A stretch of 64,000 bases of DNA from Pseudomonas viridiflava (GTDB lineage Bacteria; Pseudomonadota; Gammaproteobacteria; Pseudomonadales; Pseudomonadaceae). The stretch covers positions 204,459-268,458 of the forward strand of contig NZ_UUIS01000001.1 in assembly GCF_900589395.1 (NCBI RefSeq), written 5' to 3'. Made by a program: the position numbers and the translations under genes. Position 1 is the stretch's first letter. Each line of letters begins with the position of its first letter. The notes below the pieces were generated by a model. That model did not search any database. It was not told the DNA's origin and was given only the letters and a program-made list of their open reading frames with translations. Of this stretch, positions 10,169-20,742 are shown piece after piece.

Positions 10169-10933
10169 TTATCGCTCGGCCCACAGCACCAGGACATCGG
10201 TGCTGAACGAGCCGTCCGGCTCAATCTCGAAATACTCACGCACTTCGCGCCCCATGGCCTGTTGCAGCTCACGGATCGCGACGCGCAGCGCTTCGGGGGT
10301 GCGCATGCGCGTCACCCACGAGGCAAATTCCAGGTGCAGCCGCTGGCGCGCATGGCTGCGGGTAAACAGGCCGGCCTCGCTGACCTGCTGCAGCCACTCG
10401 GCGGCCGAATAGTCGCGCACATGGCTGGTGTCGCGCAGCACTTCCACGGTTTGCAAGTAGGTGTCGAGCAGCGGGCTGCCCGGCGACATCACATCGATGA
10501 ACGCCGCTACCCCGCCCGGCTTGAGCACCCGCCGCACTTCACGCAGGGCCAGGCCCAGGTCGCTCCAGTGATGCGCCGAATAACGGCTGAAGACAAAATC
10601 GAACTCGGCCTCGGCAAACGGCAAGCGCTCGGCCGGCCCACAGACGGTGCGGATATTGTCCAGACCGCGTTCGCTGGCGGCGGCCTTGACCACGTCAAGC
10701 ATCTGCTGTGACAGATCATAGGCCACCACTTCACCTACAGCGGCGGCGACATTAAAGCTGACGTGCCCGGCTCCGCAACCCAGGTCCAGCACGCGTGCCT
10801 GGTCCTGGCCCTGGACTTGCGCCTGCAAGAGCGCGAACTCGCGGCCCTGTGCGTGCACGGTGCTGCTCAGATAAGCGCTGGCCTGTTCGCCGAACTGACG
10901 CTGGACAACATCGGAGTGAGGGGCTTGGGTCAT
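10169..10933 (-). CDS. Class I SAM-dependent methyltransferase (UbiE/Methyltransf_11 type)
   Basis: A 254-residue protein with a Rossmann-type methyltransferase domain. Motif I is VLDLGCGAGHVS (about residues 47-58), followed by VVAYDLSQQML and the motif near FSRYSAHHWSD. Substrate unknown; soluble, with no signal peptide. It is always found between leuD and leuB in Pseudomonas genomes as far as known, so it is probably co-transcribed, but no role in leucine synthesis has been established to my knowledge. Confidence 0.85.
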   Translation of the reverse strand: MTQAPHSDVVQRQFGEQASAYLSSTVHAQGREFALLQAQVQGQDQARVLDLGCGAGHVSFNVAAAVGEVVAYDLSQQMLDVVKAAASERGLDNIRTVCGPAERLPFAEAEFDFVFSRYSAHHWSDLGLALREVRRVLKPGGVAAFIDVMSPGSPLLDTYLQTVEVLRDTSHVRDYSAAEWLQQVSEAGLFTRSHARQRLHLEFASWVTRMRTPEALRVAIRELQQAMGREVREYFEIEPDGSFSTDVLVLWAER

Positions 10934-11041
10934 GTCGTTACACCTTGTGTGGGGGGTTTACGCCGCCATGGCCGCGCCTGCGTCATGCGCAGGAGCAGCC
11001 GGGCGTCAATCCACCTGTGCCTTGTCAGGGCCTTGCCCGCA

Positions 11042-11683
11042 TCAGTCGCGAAACAGCCACGGCTGGCTTGCACGATGCTTGCTTTCAAAGGTCGCGATGG
11101 CGTCGGCATCGACCAGTGTCAGGCCGATGTCATCCAGGCCGTTGAGCAGGCAATGCTTACGGAACTCGTCGACCTCGAAGCTCAGCACCTTGCCGTCGGG
11201 ACGGGTCACGGTCTGGGCCTGCAGGTCGATGTTCAACTGGTAGCCCGGCTCGGCCTCGACCTGCTTGAACAACTGATCGACGTCGTCTTCGGCCAGGATG
11301 ATCGGCAGCATGCCGTTCTTGAAGCTGTTGTTGTAGAAGATGTCGGCATAGCTGGGCGCGATGATGGCGCGGAAACCATACTCTTCCAGCGCCCATGGCG
11401 CGTGCTCGCGGCTGGAACCGCAGCCGAAGTTTTCCCGGGCGATCAGGATGCTCGCCCCCTGGTAACGCGGATTGTTGAGCACGAAATCGTGGTTCAGCGG
11501 ACGCTTGGAGTTGTCCTGGTACGGCTGGCCCACATCCAGGTAGCGCCATTCATCGAACAGGTTCGGGCCGAAGCCGGTGCGCTTGATCGACTTCAGAAAT
11601 TGCTTGGGGATGATCTGGTCGGTGTCGACGTTGGCGCGATCCAGGGGTGCCACAAGGCCGTTGAGCTGGGTAAAGGCTTTCAT
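11042..11683 (-). CDS. leuD: 3-isopropylmalate dehydratase small subunit
   Basis: A 213-residue small subunit of isopropylmalate isomerase, which with LeuC isomerises 2- to 3-isopropylmalate. Recognisable family segments are [20 protein letters not shown] at the N terminus and [21 protein letters not shown] in the middle (the swivel-domain substrate loop). It starts 10 nt after the leuC stop codon, so the two subunits are translated from one message. Confidence 0.96.
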   Translation of the reverse strand: MKAFTQLNGLVAPLDRANVDTDQIIPKQFLKSIKRTGFGPNLFDEWRYLDVGQPYQDNSKRPLNHDFVLNNPRYQGASILIARENFGCGSSREHAPWALEEYGFRAIIAPSYADIFYNNSFKNGMLPIILAEDDVDQLFKQVEAEPGYQLNIDLQAQTVTRPDGKVLSFEVDEFRKHCLLNGLDDIGLTLVDADAIATFESKHRASQPWLFRD

Positions 11684-11693
11684 GCTGGGCTCC

Positions 11694-13118
11694 TCAGTGC
11701 TGGATCAGTTCGCGAACATCAATGAAACGACCGGTCACGGCAGCGGCCGCGGCCATGGCCGGGCTGACCAGGTGGGTGCGTCCACCGGCGCCCTGGCGGC
11801 CTTCGAAGTTCCGGTTGGAGGTGGAAGCGCAATGCTCGCCGGCACCCAGGCGGTCCGGGTTCATGGCCAGGCACATCGAGCAACCGGGCTCACGCCATTC
11901 GAAACCGGCTTCGATGAACACCTTGTCCAGCCCTTCCTGCTCGGCCAGCGCCTTGATCAGGCCGGAACCCGGCACCACGATGGCCTGCTTGATGGTCGAG
12001 GCCACCTTGCGGCCCTTGGCAATCTCGGCGGCGGCGCGCAGGTCTTCGATCCGCGAGTTGGTGCACGAGCCGATGAAGACCCGGTCCAGCTTGATGTCGG
12101 TGATCGGCTGGTTGGCCTGCAGGCCCATGTACTTGAGGGCACGCTCGATGGAGCCGCGCTTGACCAGGTCCTGTTCCTGGGCAGGGTCCGGCACGTTCTG
12201 GTCGACGGCCAGGACCATTTCCGGGGAGGTGCCCCAGCTGACCTGGGGCTTGATCTGTGCAGCATCGAGCTCAACCACGGTGTCGAACACGGCATCGGGG
12301 TCCGAGACCAGGTCTTTCCAGGCCTCGACCGCCTTGTCCCAGTCGGCGCCCTTGGGTGCGAACGGGCGGCCCTTGACGTAGGCGATGGTCTTTTCATCGG
12401 TGGCCACCATGCCGACGCGGGCACCGGCCTCGATAGACATGTTGCAGATGGTCATGCGACCTTCGACCGACAGGTCGCGAATCGCGCTGCCGGCAAATTC
12501 CATGGCATGGCCGTTGCCGCCGGCGGTGCCGATCTTGCCGATCACGGCCAGCACGATGTCCTTGGCGGTAACGCCGAACGGCAATGTGCCCTCGACGCGC
12601 ACCAGCATGTTCTTCATTTTCTTGGCCACCAGGCACTGGGTGGCCAGCACGTGCTCGACCTCGGAGGTGCCGATACCGTGGGCCAGCGCACCAAAGGCGC
12701 CGTGAGTCGAGGTGTGCGAGTCGCCGCAGACCACGCTCATGCCTGGCAAGGTCGCGCCCTGCTCGGGGCCGACGACGTGGACGATGCCCTGGCGTGGGTC
12801 GTTCATCTTGAATTCGGTGATGCCGTACTCGTCGCAGTTATCGTCCAGGGTCTGGACCTGCAGGCGCGAGACTTCATCGGCAATGGCATTGATACCGCCC
12901 TTGCGCTCGGCCGTGGTTGGCACGTTGTGGTCGGGGGTGGCGACGATGGAGTCGACCCGCCATGGCTTGCGGCCTGCCAGGCGCAGACCTTCGAAGGCTT
13001 GCGGCGACGTCACTTCGTGGATGATATGGCGGTCGATGTAGATCAGCGACGAGCCGTCGTCGCGCTGCTTGACCACATGGGAATCCCACAACTTGTCGTA
13101 AAGCGTTTTGCCAGCCAT
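11694..13118 (-). CDS. leuC: 3-isopropylmalate dehydratase large subunit
   Basis: A 474-residue aconitase-family [4Fe-4S] enzyme subunit. Cluster cysteines are visible in [12 protein letters not shown] and in the C-terminal [10 protein letters not shown] pair; [11 protein letters not shown] is the characteristic active-site segment. Starts [16 protein letters not shown]. It heads the minus-strand leuC-leuD-methyltransferase-leuB-asd block and is divergent from the LysR gene at 13270, whose product may regulate it. Confidence 0.97.
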   Translation of the reverse strand: MAGKTLYDKLWDSHVVKQRDDGSSLIYIDRHIIHEVTSPQAFEGLRLAGRKPWRVDSIVATPDHNVPTTAERKGGINAIADEVSRLQVQTLDDNCDEYGITEFKMNDPRQGIVHVVGPEQGATLPGMSVVCGDSHTSTHGAFGALAHGIGTSEVEHVLATQCLVAKKMKNMLVRVEGTLPFGVTAKDIVLAVIGKIGTAGGNGHAMEFAGSAIRDLSVEGRMTICNMSIEAGARVGMVATDEKTIAYVKGRPFAPKGADWDKAVEAWKDLVSDPDAVFDTVVELDAAQIKPQVSWGTSPEMVLAVDQNVPDPAQEQDLVKRGSIERALKYMGLQANQPITDIKLDRVFIGSCTNSRIEDLRAAAEIAKGRKVASTIKQAIVVPGSGLIKALAEQEGLDKVFIEAGFEWREPGCSMCLAMNPDRLGAGEHCASTSNRNFEGRQGAGGRTHLVSPAMAAAAAVTGRFIDVRELIQH

Positions 13119-13269
13119 CAGCCATCTTCCTCATCAGCGTCTTTCTATGCCTTGGGTGATCAAAATGCTCGATGACCCCTTGGCTTGTGCGGTCAATGCT
13201 ATGGAATATGCTTAAATAACTCAAATTCATATTTTTTATGCTTTGGATAACCAACTGGAATCCGTCGCC

Positions 13270-14169
13270 ATGGACCTTGCCAATCTCAACGCTTTTATCG
13301 CCATTGCTGAAATCGGCAGCTTTTCCGGGGCCGGCGAACGCCTGCACCTGACTCAGCCGGCGATCAGCAAACGCATTGCCGGACTGGAACAGCAACTGAA
13401 CGTGCGCCTGTTCGATCGTCTGGGCCGCGAAGTCAGCCTGACCGAGGCCGGCCGGGCGCTGTTGCCACGCGCTTACCAGATTCTCAATGTGCTCGATGAC
13501 ACCCGACGCGCCCTGACCAACCTGACCGGCGAGATCAGCGGCCGCCTGACCCTGGCCACCAGTCACCATATCGGACTGCACCGTTTACCACCGGTACTGC
13601 GCACCTTTACCCGGCGCTACCCACAGGTGGCACTGGACATTCAGTTTCTGGATTCAGAGATTGCCTACGAGGAGATCCTGCACGGTCGCGCCGAGCTGGC
13701 GGTCATTACCCTGGCCCCTGCCCCGCACGCCCTGGTGCGCGCCGTGCCGGTCTGGGATGACCCGCTGGATTTTGTCGCCGCTCCCGAGCACCCGTTGGCC
13801 AATAGCGGGTCAGTGAGCCTTGAAGACATCGTGCGTTACCCGGCGGTGTTTCCGGGGGGCAACACCTTTACCCATCACATTGTCAGCGGCTTATGCGAAG
13901 CACGCGGGTTGAAGCCGGATATCGCCATGAGCACCAACTACATGGAGACCATCAAGATGATGGTCTCCATCGGCCTTGCCTGGAGCGTGCTGCCGCGCAC
14001 CATGCTCGACGAGCAGGTGGCGCGCATCCCGCTGCCGGGCATCCAGCTCAATCGCCAGCTGGGCTACATCCTGCACACCGAGCGTACGCTGTCGAATGCA
14101 GCGAAGGCGTTCATGGCCCTGCTGGATGCCGAGACCCTTCCTGCTGGCGCGAACGCTGCAACGCCTTGA
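13270..14169 (+). CDS. LysR-family transcriptional regulator, divergent from leuC
   Basis: A 299-residue LysR protein. The N-terminal helix-turn-helix spans about residues 1-60 (LNAFIAIAEIGSFSGAGERL, then LTQPAISKRIAGLEQQL), followed by a two-lobed effector domain. The ATG at 13270 is used because it starts the conserved helix; an upstream ATG at 13243 adds nine residues. The 151-nt gap to leuC is AT-rich near 13200-13240 and is the likely shared control region. A diverged second copy of its last 34 codons lies 3.2 kb downstream at 17391, suggesting that the present 3' end arrived with the inserted DNA. Confidence 0.9.
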   Translation: MDLANLNAFIAIAEIGSFSGAGERLHLTQPAISKRIAGLEQQLNVRLFDRLGREVSLTEAGRALLPRAYQILNVLDDTRRALTNLTGEISGRLTLATSHHIGLHRLPPVLRTFTRRYPQVALDIQFLDSEIAYEEILHGRAELAVITLAPAPHALVRAVPVWDDPLDFVAAPEHPLANSGSVSLEDIVRYPAVFPGGNTFTHHIVSGLCEARGLKPDIAMSTNYMETIKMMVSIGLAWSVLPRTMLDEQVARIPLPGIQLNRQLGYILHTERTLSNAAKAFMALLDAETLPAGANAATP

Positions 14170-14174
14170 CAGGC

Positions 14175-17054
14175 TTATTTCAAAAAGAACCCCCAGGCCG
14201 TCTCTCCCGCATTGAGAATCGGCAGGGTCGAGGCCTCCAGAAGAATACTGGTGTCGACCAACCCGGTGGTCTCACCGCTGTCAGGGAGATACGCCATCCG
14301 CAGCAGCAGTGGCAATCCATATTTAACCTGCAATTGGACATCACGGGCCCACACTCTGCGGTGGCGCACGGCGCCATCGGCGTGATCCGGAAAACTCAGC
14401 GTGAGGACGCCGCCATTCATGCGGGCCATGGTTTGCCACTCCTGCACGCTCGGAATCCGCAGGGCGCCTCCAGGGTAGCGGGCGGCCATATCATGCAGCA
14501 CACCATAGGTGTTGAAGCCCCCAGACAGCATATTCAAGGCGTAGACACCCGAAACAAGAACCCTGTAGGTCACTGTGGCGCCGTCCATGTCGGTCACAGT
14601 GATGGTCGCCACACCATTACCGCGGGCCGACACCTTGCCAGAGCTGGCATCAACCTGTGCCACCTCAGGATTGCTCGAGGTGTAGCGGTACGGTGACTTG
14701 CCACCTGTCGCCGTGCGGTATTTCCAGCTTTTATCCGGCGGATTGGCCCGGTAGGCGTCGTCAACCAGGGCAAAGAAGCCGCCAAGGTTGAGATCCCGGG
14801 CATCGATACTCAGGGCCGCCCCGGGCGCAGTGCCCGCCTGCCTGACGTCCACTTCGCAGGGGCTAAAGGACACCGCTTCGCTTTCATCAATGTCGGCATC
14901 CCATGCCACCTTGAAAATGACCTTGAGCTGGCTGCCACTTTTGAGCGTGACCAGTTCGCTCTTGGCAATTGGAATGCTCAACCGGCCTTGCACGGCAGCA
15001 TCGGGTATCAACTCGGCAATGCGAGGCGTCAGCACAAACGGCTGGTTGGCCGTGGTCGTGCCTTCCAGCCGCAGCCAGTACCGCTGTCCGGGCGCGATCA
15101 GCGGCCATTTTTCGACAATGACCGTCACCGGATCCGTTGCACTGGCCAGATCCAGCACGCCCTGAGGCGCCTGCAGGATCCGAGGGGTGGGCAATTCCGA
15201 TTTGTAGAAACCAAGCTCATGGATCAGCGTTTCAGGCGAGTACAGGGTCGCGGCCTGCCCTGTACGTGTCACTTCATAAGACACCAATACCTCCCAATTC
15301 ACCGAGTAGGCAACGGCACTGGCCGGTACGGCCACCTTCAGCGGACCCACAACACTGACCCTGACCGGCTCCAGCACGGGCGTTCCAAGGCCGGGACCGC
15401 CATTCCAGGACACCCTGACCAGGTCACCGACCTTCATGTTCGGATAGACCGGAACATGAATCGTTGCGCCCTGAAGTGCATCCATAGGGTCGAGGGCATC
15501 GTCCTCGTCGGCCTGCAGGACGCTGGGCGCCAGCAATTGATCGCCCGTCAAAGGCCCGATCCTGATCACGGTAAAGGGCGACTCAAGGTGTTCTTCCTCA
15601 CCGCCGACCCAGCGCTTGATCACATAAAAGAGTGATGCCCGCTTGCCCGTGGCGGCCTGGACCTGGATCGGGTCAACCGTAAAACTCAGGTCGGCATCCA
15701 CGTTCTCCTGCGTCACAGTCTGGACGCCCACCACGTACTTTTCCGACGCCCCTTCGATGCTCCAGTAGACACTCACCTCATCGCCCACCTGCGTGGAGGC
15801 AAAAGGCACTACCAGCGTTGCCGAATCGCCTGTCGAGGCGGTGTCCAGCCAGCCATTCTGCGCCTGCAACACCTGGATGACACCTATGCCACCCGACTCG
15901 GCAAACGCGTCCTGTTCTTGTGCATTGCCAATGAAAAACATCAACTCCGGGGAACGCAGCACCACGGAGCGCCCATTGATCAACCGGGTCAGGGTGTAAT
16001 AGACCTTGACCAGCCGCCGGGCATTGACCTGCAGGACGCTGTTATTGATTTCAAACTTCAGGTCGGCATTGACGTTGCGCGCCGAGACCGGAAAACGATC
16101 CCTGAAACTGCCCAGTTCGCCCGCACCCACCCAATACAGCGTGACCATATCGCCAACCAGGGTCGCCCCCGAAGGAATATGCACATATAACTTCGAGGCC
16201 AGTGCTTCCAGCTCCAGACGCCCCGCGTCAATCTCGTTGATCACAGGTGGCAGGGCCGCCAGGCTGGGGCCGATTCGATACGCGGTCGAGGGTGATACAT
16301 AACTTCTCTCGGGCGTACCACGATAGACGATGTAATGAACGGTGATGACATCGCCACTCAGGTTGGCCAGATCGGCGCCTGGCCAGTGAATCTCGAGGGG
16401 ATGCCCCAACATGCTGGCGCTCACCGCAATTTCCTGCACTGCAAGGCCATTGCGGTAGACCTCGACGAAATCCCCCAACTGCATGTCCGGGTAATCGATT
16501 TTCACGCTGGCGTAACGCTGACCGTCAGTTCCTGACAACCGGGCGGTGTCCAGCGAATCACCCTCTGCCTCGGCAATGATGGGCTTATACAAGTCCAGCC
16601 CGTCAAGATAGAACTGCACCACACCCGAAGGCTGGATCTTGCCTGGCGTGTCAGAGTTTGCGCCCCGTGTAATCTGGTAGCTGACAGAGGCCGTGCTGCC
16701 CACAAGGGCCTTGACCTTGTCGCTGGGCACGCGAAATTCAAATGCCTGGGCCGGGACCTGATTAAGTACCTTGATCGCCTGCGACCAACTGACATTCGCG
16801 CCATCGAGGCCTTGCCCCTGCCACGACATATCGATTTCATCGCCGTCGGCAAAGTTGGCATGTTCAATCGTCGTGCCATCGGTGCCGTAGAACAGCGTCG
16901 TGGCACTGACCAACAGGACCAGGTCTCGATCCCCCAACGTGCCAAGGCTGACGGCAGATTCTTCGACCCCATCGTTATTGATATCCACCGATTCCATCAA
17001 CTCGACCAAGGGGTCGGCGATAAGTTGCTCCGACGCGTTGTATTCAGTTGTCAT
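14175..17054 (-). CDS. Large Ig-like repeat protein with a BIG2 domain, function unknown
   Basis: A 959-residue protein starting at 17054 (MTTEYNASEQLI) after an AAGGAATGG site; the longer frame to 17210 has no such site. No signal peptide. Near the N terminus DINNDGVEE resembles an EF-hand or dockerin calcium loop. About six degenerate repeats of 110-130 residues follow, each with a GD-x-V-x-(V/L)-x-W core and ending in V-x-Y-x-(L/V)-x-R plus an SP-containing turn: beta-sandwich, Ig-like. A bacterial Ig-like 2 domain (YTSSNPEVAQVDASSGKVSA, about residues 790-860) is followed by a unique C-terminal domain of about 100 residues with LRIPSVQEWQTMAR. It may be a secreted or surface protein, but no export signal is visible. 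Antisense to its neighbours and flanked by a duplicated LysR 3' end, it looks acquired. Confidence 0.8.
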   Translation of the reverse strand: MTTEYNASEQLIADPLVELMESVDINNDGVEESAVSLGTLGDRDLVLLVSATTLFYGTDGTTIEHANFADGDEIDMSWQGQGLDGANVSWSQAIKVLNQVPAQAFEFRVPSDKVKALVGSTASVSYQITRGANSDTPGKIQPSGVVQFYLDGLDLYKPIIAEAEGDSLDTARLSGTDGQRYASVKIDYPDMQLGDFVEVYRNGLAVQEIAVSASMLGHPLEIHWPGADLANLSGDVITVHYIVYRGTPERSYVSPSTAYRIGPSLAALPPVINEIDAGRLELEALASKLYVHIPSGATLVGDMVTLYWVGAGELGSFRDRFPVSARNVNADLKFEINNSVLQVNARRLVKVYYTLTRLINGRSVVLRSPELMFFIGNAQEQDAFAESGGIGVIQVLQAQNGWLDTASTGDSATLVVPFASTQVGDEVSVYWSIEGASEKYVVGVQTVTQENVDADLSFTVDPIQVQAATGKRASLFYVIKRWVGGEEEHLESPFTVIRIGPLTGDQLLAPSVLQADEDDALDPMDALQGATIHVPVYPNMKVGDLVRVSWNGGPGLGTPVLEPVRVSVVGPLKVAVPASAVAYSVNWEVLVSYEVTRTGQAATLYSPETLIHELGFYKSELPTPRILQAPQGVLDLASATDPVTVIVEKWPLIAPGQRYWLRLEGTTTANQPFVLTPRIAELIPDAAVQGRLSIPIAKSELVTLKSGSQLKVIFKVAWDADIDESEAVSFSPCEVDVRQAGTAPGAALSIDARDLNLGGFFALVDDAYRANPPDKSWKYRTATGGKSPYRYTSSNPEVAQVDASSGKVSARGNGVATITVTDMDGATVTYRVLVSGVYALNMLSGGFNTYGVLHDMAARYPGGALRIPSVQEWQTMARMNGGVLTLSFPDHADGAVRHRRVWARDVQLQVKYGLPLLLRMAYLPDSGETTGLVDTSILLEASTLPILNAGETAWGFFLK

Positions 17055-17360
17055 GATCCATTCCTTTGGGGTTGACTGATAAACAGGCTGCTGTCGAATT
17101 CCATTCATGGGCAGCCGAAAAAGAACAGCATGTCCATCAAGGCAAGACAAACAGTCCCTGATCAAAGGCACTGGCATAAATGAGAGGTGCGCACTCGAAA
17201 AATGACCCATGGGGGGTTCAAAGATGAGCGCATCTGCTTTAAAAGCGCATTATTTAGTCGCCGGCTGGCCATCACGGCCTTGACCGCAAGCCGCTTGATC
17301 ACATCGGATGCGCCCAGCGCCCGTTTACACCCGCGCCAATAACCGGGTATATGATGCCGG
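17055..17360. other. Intergenic region upstream of the Ig-like repeat gene
   Basis: This stretch is richer in A/T than its neighbours and should carry the promoter of the minus-strand Ig-like gene. I see no convincing paired -35/-10 hexamers, no RNA gene and no conserved frame in it. Confidence 0.4.
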
Positions 17361-17495
17361 TCAGCCGGATCCGGGCGCTTGACGGGCATACAGCCCGATC
17401 GCCAGCTAGGCTACTACCTGCAGGCCGTGCCCATGCTGTCGAATGCTGTCAAAGCCTTCATGGCGCGGCCCGATGCAGAGACACGACCCTCGTAA
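17361..17495 (+). pseudogene. Remnant of a LysR-regulator 3' end
   Basis: In one frame from 17391 the sequence reads QPDRQLGYYLQ, then MLSNAVKAFMA, then PDAET and a TAA stop at 17493. This lines up without gaps with the C terminus of the LysR protein at 13270-14169 (NRQLGYILH, TLSNAAKAFMA, LDAET). By hand count about three quarters of the bases match over some 93 nt; weaker similarity runs back to about 17361. There is no start codon or upstream coding part, so it is a scar, not a gene. Confidence 0.75.
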
Positions 17496-17558
17496 CCCGG
17501 GGGCTGCTGGAAGCAGAATGATCGTTTTACCGGCTTTTTCATTCAGGCTCGTGATCCC

Positions 17559-19754
17559 ATGCCCAACCCCGTGGACAGTAATTCTCTGCAGTTGTCCGAT
17601 CAGCGCCGTGAGGCCGATGGCGTGCAACAACTGGAACAGGCACTGCAGCACACTCGCGAGCAGCTGCAATGGGTCCTGGAGGCCGCCAGCATGGGCACCT
17701 GGGACTGGCATATCCCCAGCAACATGCTGGAGGCCTCGCCTCGGGCCGTGCAATTGCATGGCCTGCAGGCCCAGGACTGGCACCAGCCCAGCGAGGCTTT
17801 TTTCCAGCGCTTGCCTGTGCAAGAGCGTAAACGTCTGCTGGACCTTTACCGCACCTGGCTCGAAGGCCGGGACGATCTCCTGCATGCCACCTACTGCCTC
17901 GAGCTGCCCGACGGCAGCACACGTCTGCTGGAAACCCGCGTGCACCTGTATCGCGATGCACAGGGCGCGCCGTTGCGTCTGTTCGGCACCTTGCTCGACA
18001 TCACCAACCAGCAGACCCAGGCTGTACTGGACGCTACCCGCGAGAAGTTCACCAAGGCGTTCTACTCCAGCCCCGACTCGATCACCATCACTGAACGCCA
18101 CAGTGGCCGTTATCTGGAGGTAAATGACGGCTTTTGCCGCCTGACCGGCTATGCCATCGACGAAGTGGTGGGCCGTACCGCCCACGACATCAATATCTGG
18201 GGCAGCGTCGAACAACGCCTGCAAATGGTCGATTACCTGCAACAGCACGGCCGTATCCATCACCGGGAAATGCTCGGGCGCAACAAGCTCGGGGACGCGC
18301 TGGTGCTCGATGTCTGCGTCGAGCCGCTCGTACTGCACGATATCGACTGCCTGCTGATGACCGCCCGTGACATCACTCAGCTCAAAAGCGCCCAGGCTCA
18401 GGTCCAGCACCTGGCCTACCACGACTCATTGACCAATCTGCCCAACCGGGCCTTGCTCACTGACCGCCTCAACCAACAGATTGCGCTGCTCAGCCATCAC
18501 AACCTGCGTGGCGCGCTGATGTTTCTCGATCTGGATCACTTCAAGCACATCAACGATTCGCTGGGCCATCCGGTGGGTGACAGTGTGCTGAAGATCGTCA
18601 CCGCCCGCCTGGAGGCCAGCGTGCGTCAGGAAGATACGGTGGCCAGACTGGGTGGCGATGAGTTCGTAGTGCTGATCAGCGGCCTGGAGGGTACGCGCAA
18701 AGAGGTGACCGACCAGGTGCGCAAACAGGCCGATACACTGCGCGAACTGCTGGCCGAGCCAATGTTTCTCGATGGCCACCGCCTGCAAGTCACCCCCAGT
18801 ATCGGCATTGCCCTGATTCCGGACCACGGCAACAACACCGCCGACCTGCTCAAGCGCGCCGACATTGCCCTGTACCGGGCCAAGGATTCGGGGCGCAATA
18901 CCTCACAGCTGTTTCACTACAGCATGCAAAAGGCCGCCAGTGACCGGCTGCGCCTGGAAAACGATTTGCGCATGGCGCTGGTACGCAATGAGTTTTACCT
19001 GTGCTACCAGGCCCAGGTGGACGCCCGCGACCAGCGCATTGTCGGTGCCGAAGCCCTGCTGCGCTGGCACCACCCCGAGCACGGCCTGCTGGCGCCCTCG
19101 CAATTTGTGCCGGTGCTCGAAGAAAGCGGAATGATCCTTGAGGTGGGCAGCCGGGTGCTGGAGCAGGCTTGCCAGGCCTGCAGTCTGCTGCTGCGCCAAG
19201 GGCTGATCGAAAAAGACGACTTCAAGATGGGCGTCAATATCAGCCCTCGCCAGTTTCACCAGAACGACTTTGTCGAACGCATCGAGCATACGCTGCAAGC
19301 CTTGCAGCTGCCCGGCAGCATGCTCAAGCTGGAAATCACCGAAAGCATGGTCATCCAGAGCATGGACGACACCATCACCAAGATGCTGCGCCTGAAAAAG
19401 CTGGGTATCAGCTTTGCCATGGACGATTTCGGCACCGGGTATTCATCGCTGACCTCGCTCAAACGCCTGCCCATCGACACGTTGAAGATCGACCAGTCGT
19501 TCGTGCGCGATGCCACCACCGACCCGAATGATGCAGAGATCATCCGTGCCATTACGGCCATGGCCCAGAGTCTGAACCTGCACGTGATCGCCGAAGGCGT
19601 AGAGACGCCTGAGCAACTGGCGTTTCTCCAACAGTCGGGCTGCCACGTCTACCAGGGGTATCTGTTCAGCGAGCCGCTGGAGGACCCGGCCTTCGAAGCC
19701 CTGTTGCGCCTGCAGGGGCACCTCCAGGAAAAGGTTTCAAGGCTGCGAGTGTGA
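17559..19754 (+). CDS. PAS-PAS-GGDEF-EAL cyclic-di-GMP signalling protein
   Basis: A 731-residue cytoplasmic protein with no membrane segment. An N-terminal coiled stretch precedes a PAS domain (about residues 25-155, MGTWDWHI), a second PAS (about 160-285, [16 protein letters not shown]), a diguanylate cyclase domain with intact GGDEF near 365-369, and an EAL domain beginning with AEALLRW near 497. The cyclase inhibitory I-site RQED sits exactly five residues before GGDEF. The EAL catalytic elements [15 protein letters not shown] and DQSFVRD are present, so both synthesis and breakdown are possible. Its last 18 nt overlap the convergent dusC gene. Confidence 0.93.
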   Translation: MPNPVDSNSLQLSDQRREADGVQQLEQALQHTREQLQWVLEAASMGTWDWHIPSNMLEASPRAVQLHGLQAQDWHQPSEAFFQRLPVQERKRLLDLYRTWLEGRDDLLHATYCLELPDGSTRLLETRVHLYRDAQGAPLRLFGTLLDITNQQTQAVLDATREKFTKAFYSSPDSITITERHSGRYLEVNDGFCRLTGYAIDEVVGRTAHDINIWGSVEQRLQMVDYLQQHGRIHHREMLGRNKLGDALVLDVCVEPLVLHDIDCLLMTARDITQLKSAQAQVQHLAYHDSLTNLPNRALLTDRLNQQIALLSHHNLRGALMFLDLDHFKHINDSLGHPVGDSVLKIVTARLEASVRQEDTVARLGGDEFVVLISGLEGTRKEVTDQVRKQADTLRELLAEPMFLDGHRLQVTPSIGIALIPDHGNNTADLLKRADIALYRAKDSGRNTSQLFHYSMQKAASDRLRLENDLRMALVRNEFYLCYQAQVDARDQRIVGAEALLRWHHPEHGLLAPSQFVPVLEESGMILEVGSRVLEQACQACSLLLRQGLIEKDDFKMGVNISPRQFHQNDFVERIEHTLQALQLPGSMLKLEITESMVIQSMDDTITKMLRLKKLGISFAMDDFGTGYSSLTSLKRLPIDTLKIDQSFVRDATTDPNDAEIIRAITAMAQSLNLHVIAEGVETPEQLAFLQQSGCHVYQGYLFSEPLEDPAFEALLRLQGHLQEKVSRLRV

Positions 19755-20714
19755 AGGCAAGGTCTGGTCAGGCTCGCAACCAAGCAACCGGCCCACACGC
19801 GCGCAGTCGGTCTCACGGCGCAACAGGTCGAACATCACGGTCGCTTCGGGGTAGCTCTTGGTCAGCAGCGCCAGCCACTGCTTGAGCCGGCCCGGCGCCT
19901 GCAGCGCGGTGAGCTTGACCAGGCAGGCGGCCCAGAACAGGCGCAGCATGGGCTGCAACTCGGCCCAGGTCAGCGGCTCGACGGCCTCGCCACGGGCCAC
20001 GGCGGCAATCTGCCGGGCCAGGTCGGGCCTTGCCACCAGGCCACGGCCCAGCATGATGTCTTTGGCACCGCACACCGATTTGCAGCGCTGCCAGTCTTCG
20101 ACACTCCAGATCTCGCCATTGGCGACCACCGGGACCTTGACCACTTCCTGGATGCGCGCGATCCACTCCCAGTGCGCCGGCGGCTTGTAGCCATCAAGCT
20201 TGGTGCGCGCGTGCACCACGATCCGCGCCGCACCGCCATCGACCAGCGCACGGGCGCAATCGAGGGCCTGGTCGGTATTTTCATAGCCCAGGCGCATCTT
20301 GGCGGTCACCGGGATGCTGGCCGGCACCGCCCGGCGTACCTGGCTGACAATGGTGTGCAGCAACTCAGGCTCGCGCAACAGAATCGCCCCACCGCGGGAA
20401 CGATTGACGGTCTTGGCAGGGCAACCGAAATTGAGGTCCAGCACCGGGGCGCCCAGCTCGCAGGCAAAAGCGGCGTTTTCTGCCAGGCAACCCGGATCGG
20501 AGCCGAGCAACTGCACATGCATGGGCACGCCGGCGGCGGTTCTGGCCCCTTTGGGCAGCTCGGAAGCCAGCTTGTAGAAATAACTGGCAGGCATCAGCCG
20601 GTCGACCACCCGGATGAACTCGGTCACGCACCAGTCGATACCACCGACACGCGTCAGTACATCGCGCAGGATGTCATCAACCAGACCCTCCATGGGCGCC
20701 AAGGCAATTTGCAT
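19737..20714 (-). CDS. dusC: tRNA-dihydrouridine(16) synthase
   Basis: A 325-residue flavoprotein that reduces U16 of tRNA to dihydrouridine. It opens with the FMN-barrel motif [12 protein letters not shown]; the catalytic cysteine is in [17 protein letters not shown] and the barrel continues with [16 protein letters not shown] and [12 protein letters not shown]. The DusC subfamily is indicated by the MEGL start and the C-terminal helical RNA-recognition part. Its 3' end overlaps the convergent PAS-GGDEF-EAL gene by 18 nt. Confidence 0.93.
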   Translation of the reverse strand: MQIALAPMEGLVDDILRDVLTRVGGIDWCVTEFIRVVDRLMPASYFYKLASELPKGARTAAGVPMHVQLLGSDPGCLAENAAFACELGAPVLDLNFGCPAKTVNRSRGGAILLREPELLHTIVSQVRRAVPASIPVTAKMRLGYENTDQALDCARALVDGGAARIVVHARTKLDGYKPPAHWEWIARIQEVVKVPVVANGEIWSVEDWQRCKSVCGAKDIMLGRGLVARPDLARQIAAVARGEAVEPLTWAELQPMLRLFWAACLVKLTALQAPGRLKQWLALLTKSYPEATVMFDLLRRETDCARVGRLLGCEPDQTLPSHSQP

Positions 20715-20742
20715 GGATCACACTCGAAAAAAGTCCGGCAGT

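Noticed and set aside
13119..13269. A leader peptide/attenuator for the leu genes
   Set aside because: No short frame with leucine runs and no alternative hairpins with a T run were found; control by the divergent LysR protein is simpler.
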